From Pseudocercospora fijiensis CIRAD86 (taxonomy: Eukaryota > Ascomycota > Dothideomycetes > Mycosphaerellales > Mycosphaerellaceae), in assembly GCF_000340215.1 (NCBI RefSeq), contig NW_006921532.1, positions 525,844 through 589,843 of the forward strand: a DNA stretch of 64,000 bases, in the 5' to 3' direction. Positions 55,739 through 64,000 of the stretch are shown here, one piece after another. Below the pieces are notes generated by a model, which had not been told where the DNA came from, made no database searches, and was given only the letters and a program-made list of their open reading frames with translations. Positions within the stretch are counted from its first letter, which is position 1, and each line of letters begins with the position of its first letter. A program made the translations under genes and the position numbers.

Positions 55739-58700
55739 ATGCCTCCTAAAGGAAGCGGTAGGGCCGCCGGCGGAACCGGTATATCGTTATCTAAGGGAAA
55801 AGGTCCTAATATTAATCCTCTAGTAGAAGAACAAACATTCCCTACCGGACCTAGAGACTAACTTTAGGACGATAACAAAGAAGATAACGATACTACCCCG
55901 GACGATACTATAAGTACCTTAAAGGGACCTCGCAGCTCCCGTATAAGTAGCCGTACGGAATCCGGTCCTAAAGAAGAGGATTAGGACCTAACCCTTAGGC
56001 TATACCTAGTGACGGCAAAGAATAATATTATTCGAGTTTCTCGACTTATTAATGCCCTCGATGCCTTACTACTAGAGGAATTAGAAGGCTAAGCCTTCGA
56101 CGCTTACGTTTAGAAGCGTAAAACCCTTATAGATCTCCTTGCCTCCTTTAAGAGTAAGATTACTATTAAAAGGAAGAGGGTAGAGACCGTCGACGAGACC
56201 GTAAGTCCTACCGGCGCCTCGTAGGTACCTTTAGGGCCTCTAAGAGACCCCTTAATTAAGCTCTTTAAGAAAGATCCTCCCGAGCTTCTTACTATAAACA
56301 ACTAAGCTTTTCTTAAGTAGGCCTAAGTATACGAGGCCCGCTTCTTCTATATAAATTATACCGATCGAGACGGTACTAGATATACTCTATAGGCGACTAG
56401 CAAGGTTAAACTAGTAGAGATTACTACTGCCGTTAAACGGTATATCTAATCGTATATAGATAACTATACTAAGTTTAGATAGTCCGAGTATAAAGAACTT
56501 ATTAAAGACACTATTAGGCCTCTAGCTATATAGCGAGCCGAGAATGCTATATCCTACTAGGGTACTATATACTACGCTAATTAACTAGTAATAAAGTTCT
56601 ACGCCTATATAAAGAAGGTCGAAAGCTAAATCGAGTATAGTTTTCCTAAAGATAGATCGTATAAAACTGTATATATCGACTTCTGTTATACTAAGCTTCT
56701 AAAGGATATCTAAGTAGAGATTATCCGCATTAATAAGCTAATTTCGTTTTAGACCGTTAATAATCTCTTTAACGAGGTATACTATATCGAAGACTCGGAG
56801 TCTATAAAGAAGAAAGATGCCGCTAAGAATACTCGCAATTCCGGCGGGTCTTCTAAGCAAGCATCTAGTTCTAGAACCGATACCCCTCCTAGTACCTTAT
56901 AGGCACCTCTAAGGGGCCCTAGGGGTAGAGGTAGCGGTCGGGGTTAGTTTAGAAACTGTAGCCGAGGCTAAGCCTAGGGCGGATTAGTAAACCTAACCTT
57001 TAATTCCTCCGCCGGAGATAGCTAAGCCTCTGCCGGTTCGGAAAACACGAAGCCCTAGTCGCTTCCCTTTCCTTACTACGACTAGGGCCTAATACTAGAG
57101 GAAGAGAACGACGTATTATCGTCGACGTTAAGGTGCCTTATAAGGGCCTTACGTATACCCTTAAGGCACTAATCGATTATAGTGCCTAAATTAACCTTAT
57201 CTCTTAGTATATAGCGAAAGTCCTAGACCTAGTACCGCTAGATCTAGTCCCTCCGAAAGTTACTTTCCTCGACAATAATCGTATAACGATCTATAAGGCT
57301 TACTCCCTCTCTCCGATAGTAAAGGATAAAACGGGTACCGAGCGTACTATCCCTTAAACCTTTTAGGCTAGGACCTTTACCGGATACGATATAGTTTTAG
57401 GATAGGACTAGCTCGCCGATACTAATCCTCTTATCTCTTTCCGAAAGGGAACCTTTATCTAGAACCCGATTACCGGAGACCTAGAGGACTACTTTAAGGC
57501 GCCTAATAAGCCCCTCGGAGACTCCTACGAGGTCCTTACGAATAATCCTATCCGTCGTATTCTTATAGCAATCGTTAATAGATCGGCTACCTTCTAGCTT
57601 AAAGATAGCCGGTATATTATTAGACCCGAAACTACTAACGAAGAACTACTAGGTAACAATCCTAACGTCGCTAGTGCCTCAGAGGTACCTCTAGACTACC
57701 TCTATACCCCGGTAGTAGAGGCTCTTACAACCCTCTCTACCTAAGGAGGAGGTAACCGCGAACCTACTACTATCGATTGCAGATAACAAGATCGTTAGTA
57801 GATCGGGGCACTTATTACTTATTCTAGGTTTAAAACCCTTTGCGACCCTTACCCTAAATTAGCTTCGCTTCCCGGCTCTGTCTATTAGTATACTATTATC
57901 GCTACTACCGAAGTTTATTAAGAAGTACCCGAAGCATTTAAAGACTACGTTAATGTCTTTAATACCGACCTTGCTAGCATTATTCCTTAGCATTCTTAGT
58001 ACGACTATGCTATTAAACTAGAAGTAGGTAAAATTCCTCTATAACTTCCTATTTACAATCTCTCGTAGGACGAATTAAAGACACTCTGCAAGTATATCGA
58101 TTAGGCTCTAGCTAAAGGCTAGATCCGGCCTAGCAAGTCCCTATACGGTGTACCTATCCTCTTTGTCCCTAAGAAGGATAGTAGTGTTCGTCTATATATC
58201 GACTATCGTAGCCTTAATAAGATTACTATTAAGGACCGCTATCCGTTGCTACTTATTAGTAAGCTTCTCGATCGGCTTAGCAAGGCTAAGATCTTCTCTA
58301 AATTAGACCTTAAAGATGCCTATTATCGTCTTCGCATTCGCGAAGGAGATAAATAGAAGACGGCTTTTAAGACTCGTTATAGACTATTCGAGTATCTCGT
58401 TATACCGTTTAGCCTAGCTAATACCCCTGCTACTTTCTAATTATATATTAATTAAGCCCTTATAGGACTAGTTAATCGCATCTACGTAGTCTACTTAGAC
58501 GATATCTTAATCTATCCTAAGAACCCTAAAGAGTATAATAAGCATGTCCGGATAGTCCTTAAAAGACTGCGTTAATAGAAGCTATATACTAAGCCTTCTA
58601 AGTGCGAATTCTATACTAAGCATATAGAATTCTTAGGGTTTGTTATTACTCCGGAGGGTATCGTTATAGATAAAAAGCGGGTAAAGGCTATCTAAGATTA

Positions 58701-60740
58701 GCCTATACCTCGTAGTTATAGAGACGTTTAAGTCTTCTTAGGTTTCGCTAACTTCTATCGACGTTTTATATAGGGATATTTACGTATCGCCCGCCTATTA
58801 AATAAGTTGTTAGCTAGCGGGAAGTTAGAAGAGAAAGGGAAGGGGAAGAAGAAGAAGGTTATTAAAGGGCTATAGTAATAGATAGAAGATACCGAAGAAT
58901 CGTTTCGTACTCTAAAGCAGGCCTTCTAAGAAGCTCCTATCTTACGACACTTCGACCCTACTTTACTAATTATAGTTATTACTAATGCCTTAGATACGGC
59001 CTATACTAGCATCCTCCTCTAACTAGGTACCTCGGAGGCACCTTATTAGTACTACTAGCACCCTATTGCCTACTACTCTAAGAGTTTTATAGGCGCGTAG
59101 ATCCGTTATAGTATACTAGATAAAGAATTAATAGCGATTTCCGAATGCTCTAAAGTCTAGCGATACTACCTTAAAGGAGTAGCGTATCCGATTAGAGTTA
59201 TAACGAACTATTATAACCTAAAGTACTTTATAACGACTTAGGAGCTTAATAGCTATTAAGCCCGTATTGCTAAACGCCTTATCGCTTATAACTTTACAAT
59301 CGAGTATAAGAAGGGAATATCTAATCTATCGGACGGTCTCTCCCGCCGTCCTAACTACTTCGATAGGTTTAAGGACAATACTAAACGTAGAGAGCTAAGG
59401 GACCTCTTACCTAGCCTTAAGCGTTAGTTAGAAGTTACCCGGGACCCGCGGCCTACCGTAGAGGTACCTCGCGGGCCCCTCGCGACCGTATCGGTAGAAT
59501 AGTCCTCTCCTACGGACTCGCCCGAGGGTAGTTAAACAGATTATTTAACGATAGCAAGCCTCTACCTCTAAGAAGAGAACGAGGACTTAGATAACTACGC
59601 TTTTAATAATGTCGTCGGACTATACCTTGCTAGGGTAGGACCGACGGCTAGTACTAAGAACCGTAACCTCTTAATACCTCGCTATCTTATTACTACGGTA
59701 GTAGATAGTAAAACGGCGTACGCTATCGAGCTACCGGCGTCCTTTATAGACCTTATTCGGGAACCTTAGCAAAAGGACGCTTTTATAGAAGATATCCGAA
59801 CCGGAGCTACGTAGGCGGCCGGAAGCGGTACGGATAAGGCACTAATAGAGCCCCTCCTAGGTACCTTAAAGGCACCTTAGCGCCCTCGGCTAGAAGGATA
59901 CTAGGAATTCGATAATAACAACCTTCTTCGTTACGACGGAAAAGTGTATATTCCTAGCTTTATACCTCTTAAGTAAGAGATCCTTCGACGGAATTACGAT
60001 AATCCTATCGCTAGGTACTATAGTACTATACGAACTTAATACATTATCGCCGCTAAGTACTATTAGCCTAGGATTACTAAAGAAGTGTCCGAATACGTCT
60101 CCTAATGCGATATCTATTAAAGAACGAAAACTAAACACTATAAGCCTTATAGTCGGCTACGCCCGCTAGAGGTCCCTAAGGTGCCCTAGAGGTACCTCTT
60201 TATAGACTTTATTACTAGGTTGCCGCCTTCTATTAGGTTTAGAGGTCGTATATATAATTCCGTCTTAGTTATTATCGATCGATTTTCTAAAATAGTACGT
60301 TACTTTCCTATTATAAAGGACATTAACGCGGTTGCACTAGTAGAGCTTTTCTTTAATAAGGTCGTCTATAATACCGGAGCTCCTAATAAGTTGGTTTCTA
60401 ATCGGGGATTAATCTTTACTAGTACTTACTAGAGTGCTTTCTATTACTATCTCGCTATTAAACGCCGTCTTAGTACTGCTTTTTATCCTTAGACCGATAG
60501 TTAGACCGAGCGTATAAACTAGTAGCTTAAGAACTATCTTCGTATCTACTATAATTAGGACTAAGACGATTAAGCTCGGTTACTACATACTACTACGTTT
60601 ACTTATAATAGTAAGCCGTATAATAGACTTAGTAGCAAATCTCTAATTAAGGTTGCCTTCGGTATTAAACCGAACCTTCCTAATAGTATTAGGATCGTAT
60701 CGAGTAGGGAGTACCTACCTCTAGGATATCTCGATAGTAC
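55380..60740. repeat. Dispersed AGGTRCCT / AGGCACCT palindromic motifs through G3
   Basis: At least a dozen sites carry GGTACC, GGTGCC or GGCACC with flanking A/T and CT, often in inverted pairs: near 55385-55410, 55640-55690, 56222, 56898, 57131, 57688-57703, 59029-59045, 59464, 59848-59868 and 60176-60197. They fall in the leader and at interdomain linkers of gag-pol, where they read as short Pro/Leu/Gly runs (VPLGPL, APLRGP, GTLKAP). Confidence 0.6.
55739..57120 (+). pseudogene. G3 gag (RIPed)
   Basis: Starts at ATG 55739 (MPPKGSGRAAGGTGISLSKG), then an acidic/Ser linker, a helical gag part (RVSRLINALDALLLEELEG, KRKTLIDLLASFKSK, YIDNYTKF, FYAYIKKVES) and a C-terminal Arg/Gly region (RGPRGRGSGRG). 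No clear knuckle is left. Leads into pol in the -1 phase near 57100. Confidence 0.75.
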
Positions 60741-60870
60741 CTCGCTAGTGCCGCCGAGGACTAAGAAGCTCGTAGAAGAAGCGTATACGTTTCTATCCGA
60801 TAGACTAAAAGACTTCGAAGAAGCTCGCTCCTCGCTCTAGTATACTTAGGAGCTATAATGTTAGGGCTAA
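57105..60870 (+). pseudogene. G3 pol: protease, RT, RNase H, integrase (RIPed)
   Basis: Protease: KALIDYSAQINLIS near 57160 (usual DSGA changed). RT: VPILFVPKKDSSVRLYIDYR (58150), FSKLDLKDAYYRLRIREGD, VVYLDDILIY near 58490 with both Asp intact, then EFLGFVITPEGI. RNase H: IVITNALDTAYTSIL (first Asp to Asn), KELIAISECSK. Integrase: YIPSFIPLK, CDIY zinc part, VLVIIDRFSKIVRYFP, LVSNRGLIFTS (Asp to Asn in SDRG), then TERINQQLKNYLR. The frame ends near 60870 (SDRLKDFEEARSSL). No chromodomain seen. Confidence 0.85.
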
Positions 60871-61300
60871 AGAGGCTATACGTAATTAGTATATAACTAG
60901 GCCGAGTAAAGCTAGGGTCTTAATGCCTTAGGTAGGGCTTAGCGCTTAGCGTTAGGCTAACTCTCCTACCTTTATCCCTCTTCTCCTAGATTCTTATCGA
61001 ATACTACTTGTACCTACTACTACCCTATCTACCTACTAATACAACCCTTCTTATACAGTATTCGATCTACCCTTTAAGGGCAGTAGCTAGATAGTCCTTA
61101 TTTTAAGCTTTTAGTAGTATAGCTACGAAAACTATCGATTTAACTATATTACGCCCGAAGAACGGGACCTATACGTACTATTCTATTAAAACAACCGTAC
61201 TAATTATTAAGCAAGGCCTTCTATACGGCCTATTATACTAAATTAATCGCACTAAGCCGATATCTACTAATTCCGCTATATCCGCATCTTAGGGGCCTAT
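60871..61300. other. Junction between G3 and G4
   Basis: RIPed, mostly without a clear gene. TGTTAGGGCTAAAG at about 60859 could be an LTR start. No copy of the 54986-55738 region is present, so G3 seems to lack its 3' LTR or to be truncated by G4. Confidence 0.35.
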
Positions 61301-61312
61301 AATACATTATTA

Positions 61313-62650
61313 GTGTCGCCCCTTATAATAGCCGGTTTATTACGAAATAACAACTGTACTACCGCTAGTAGCGCTAGCAACGACAACGCTAGTAGCACAG
61401 TGCCTACTAAAGTGCCTACTAAAGCACCTACTAAAGTGCCTCCTACTAAAGAGCCTGCTACTAGGCCTACCGAAGAACCTATAGTCCTAGGTAATAATCT
61501 AGAATTGCCTATTAACGACATTCTTAGCAATATTGTTAACCGCCGATATAGCTAACTAGCTAGCCTTTAGCCCCTAGCCGGTAGCGAGACTTTAAGAAGC
61601 TACCTAAAACAGGCTCGCTACCTTGCGTTAGGAATAATAGCTAAAGAATAATCTCCTCGAGATTCGCCGCCTATAGGAATCCCTAACAACTACTACTAAA
61701 CCGGAACTAGTAGTAGGACCTTCCGTATAGAAGAAGGATACGAAGCTTAAGGATTGCACTATGTTTAATAGCTCTAGTCGGAAGTAATACAACGACTATA
61801 TCCGTAACTGTAAGCTTAACTAGCGGAACGTACTAAGGGCTCTTCTAGATAACTACTCGTTAGTCGTTTATACTATACAATATATTAATAGAGACCTAAA
61901 GCGCACCTAGGATAACTATTTCGACTCCCTCGATAATTAGACCGCTATTTAGTAGCAAACCTATAAAACTATTATGCTAGACACCCTTAGAAACCCTATA
62001 CTAAGGCAACAATACGCTTAGGATTAGTACCTTCGAGCTAAGCAAAAGACTAATTAATTAGCTCGTTTATTTAAGGCCTATTTAAAGACCCTCGAGGACG
62101 ACTTGCTACCTAAGACCGACTCTATCTAGATATCTAAGATACGACCTAAACTAAGATAGGAATTAGTCCTTAAATTGGACCGCCGCCGTGTATTTAAACA
62201 GGCTAATCTAATACGTATTTAGTTTATAGTCGAAGTAGAAACAGCTAAACGAGCTGTTTAGCTCTAATAACGGTTAGAATCTAAGATACGCCTAGCTACC
62301 TATCGTAGCTGCGGAGGAAACTAAGGTTCCTACTAGAATAACAATACTAATAATAGGAATAGTAACAACGACCGTAGAAGAGGCCGTAGCCGACGGCTAT
62401 ACCGAGGAGGCCGTAATAGGGGCCGTAGAAGGGGCTCGTATCCCTATAATACTAACCGCTCTACTAATAATAATAACAGGTACGGCAGTCTACTAACCGG
62501 ATTGAAATGCTTTAACTATAATAGCACTAGCTACCTACTAGGACAATGCGACAAACCTAAGGATTAGGCCCGGATCGACCGTGCTACCGCTAAGTACCGA
62601 AAGTACCTCTTAGTAGCTAACGCTACCCCTATAGGCTAACCTTCGAAAAA
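61313..62650 (+). pseudogene. G4 gag (RIPed)
   Basis: A Ser/Asn/Thr-rich start with a 12-bp tandem repeat (PTK units, 61399-61450), then after a phase change near 61555 a gag frame: SSSRKQYNDYIRNCKLN, RNVLRALLDNYSLVVYTIQY, LFKAYLKTLEDDLLPKTD, an RGG-like run (RRRGRSRRLYRGGRNRGRRR) and a zinc knuckle CFNYNSTSYLLGQC (usual C-x2-C-x4-H-x4-C; second Cys and His are now Tyr). Confidence 0.7.
61399..61450 (+). repeat. 12-bp tandem repeat (GTGCCTACTAAA units)
   Basis: Four units with single C/T or G/A variants, coding a repeated Pro-Thr-Lys-(Val/Ala). One of few RIPed places that keep TG. Confidence 0.8.
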
Positions 62651-64000
62651 AGAATAAGCGCCGTACTAACTGTTAGCCTTATACGGCGTAGGACTATCGA
62701 CATTATACTAGCTATTATACGTACCTATCTCGTAGGGGATATATATAGGAATAATTATAAAACTAAGGTTACGCTAGACCTAGGAAATTCAGTTAGTGCC
62801 CTTATTAGCTATCGCCTAGCTAAGCAATTAGACCTTCGACAATTGCCTAGGACTAACCTGCCAACCCTTGCTTAGTTTAATAACGCTCGGCACTTAACCT
62901 ATAGGGCCTACTATATTCCTATAGTTCTAAAGGACGACCTCGGAAATAAACGCCTACTAAACTTTACTACCTACGCGGTAGACATAGACAGCCTCCTATC
63001 CGACATTGTTATTAGCAACCCTGTTCTTAAGTACTACGCTATAGTTATAGACCTAGGCCTTTAATAGTAGCGATTTAGAATCGCTAGGAAAGAGGATATT
63101 AAACATATTAATATTAGCGAGTACCCTAACGATATTAGGGTCCTGTTTATTAGCAACCTAACACTAGCCTCCGCCTTAGCTAATCCGACTGCCGACCTAC
63201 TCGGTAGTAATAATAATAAACCTATACCCCCTAATAGTATAGACCCTAATTAGTTTGCTTATATACTAGAGCCTATTCGAGAAACCTATATTAACGTATT
63301 TAAACACTACCTAGCATCGATATTGCCTATATTTAAGGAGATAGATTATAAGATTAACATTATAAAGGGCAAAGAGGTTCCTTTTAGACTACTCTACAAC
63401 CTTAGTAAGTGCGAGCTTACTATATTGCGTAAGTATCTAGAGGAAAACCTAGCTAATAGGCGTATTCGGTATAGTAACAGCCCTGCCGGTATACCTATCC
63501 TGTTCGTACTAAAGAAGGATAGTAGCCTGCGCCTATATATCGACTATCGTAGGCTTAATACCGTTACTATTAAGGACCGCTATCTACTCCCGCTTACTAA
63601 TAAGACCCTCGATCGCCTTTCTAGTACCTACTACTATACTATATTAGATATTAAGGACGCCTATTACCGCATCTGTATTCGTAAGGGCGATGAATAGAAG
63701 ATAGCCTTTCGCACTCGTTATAGCTATTTCGAGTACTTAGTTATACTATTTAGGCTAGCTAACGCCCCTATAATATTCTAGTCCTATATTAATCGGGCCC
63801 TATCCGGCCTATTAGACTACCTCTATATAGTTTACCTAGACGATATCCTAGTTTATACCTATTTACCTAACATCGTAGAGTACTAGGCCGTAGTACGTAA
63901 GGTACTCGACCGCCTACGAGCCTATAGCCTATATTGCAAGCCTTCTAAATGCACCTTTACTACTAAAGAGGTATCCTTCCTTAGCTTCCTCGTATTAACC
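62651..64000 (+). pseudogene. G4 pol: protease and RT, cut by window end (RIPed)
   Basis: A degraded protease region lies at about 62740-63060. The RT frame from 63323 is open for 124 codons: [60 protein letters not shown], then after a TAG: RTRYSYFEYLVILF and VYLDDILVY (near 63830), both Asp intact. Similar in type to G3 RT but clearly a different element. It runs off the right edge before RNase H and integrase. Confidence 0.83.

Noticed and set aside
56110..60138. Minus-strand frames at 56110-56301 and 59890-60138 inside G3
   Set aside because: They lie opposite well-supported gag and integrase coding on the plus strand.
61297..61530. Minus-strand Leu/Val-rich 77-codon frame resembling a membrane protein
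   Set aside because: It is the complement of the PTK tandem repeat in G4 gag; the hydrophobic pattern is a by-product of the repeat.
8131..64000. Stop-codon reassignment (TAG/TAA read as Gln or Trp) to explain long interrupted frames
   Set aside because: His to Tyr, Cys to Tyr, Met to Ile and Asp to Asn changes occur together with the stops, on both strands, and host genes in the same window use normal codons. RIP explains all of it.

Overview
This window looks like ascomycete (filamentous fungal) nuclear DNA, probably Dothideomycetes. The genes have short spliceosomal introns, and eIF3d, a fungal GH36 alpha-galactosidase and a Dabb protein are present. About 80% of the window is transposons damaged by repeat-induced point mutation (RIP). 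In the RIPed tracts CpA and TpG are almost absent and TpA is in large excess, while CpG is kept. Element reading frames therefore persist over kilobases but are dotted with TAG/TAA where Gln or Trp codons stood, with His to Tyr, Cys to Tyr, Met to Ile and some Asp to Asn changes. Most open frames in those tracts are fragments of these decayed polyproteins, not genes.

Layout. 1-5.2 kb is ordinary host DNA: a two-exon eIF3d gene (+) and the 3' half of a GH36 alpha-galactosidase pseudogene (-). A hAT transposon (hAT1, 5199-21178) split that gene. hAT1 was itself split by a 12.4-kb LTR retrotransposon (G1, 7035-19403) with gag, protease, RT, RNase H, integrase and a large extra ORF of unknown function; a 100-N assembly gap follows. 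The 5' half of GH36 reappears at 21179-21962, caught between hAT1 and a second hAT (hAT2, 21963-25662). 25.7-26.9 kb is decayed sequence. 26.9-29.4 kb is un-RIPed host DNA with a two-exon zinc-finger-like hypothetical gene (-). A complete Copia element (29459-36257) with 182-bp LTRs, a 5-bp target duplication and a likely antisense ORF follows. 36.3-37.4 kb is host DNA with a three-exon Dabb (stress-response A/B barrel) gene (-).

37.5-64 kb is a solid RIPed block: an unknown repeat-borne protein, two Tc1/mariner transposases in opposite orientations, a chromodomain Gypsy element (G2, 43362-50099, 187-bp LTRs), a Tad-like LINE (-), a Gypsy element (G3) and a second Gypsy element (G4) cut by the window end.

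The host genes share no evident pathway. The story of the window is nested insertion plus RIP: insertion order can be read from target-site duplications, and RIP has leaked from the transposons into a host gene fragment. The least explained content is the extra ORF in G1, the antisense ORFs between pol and the 3' LTR of both Copia and G2, the accessory ORFs in the hATs, and two families of short palindromic motifs spread through G1 and G3. No tRNA, rRNA or CRISPR array was seen.
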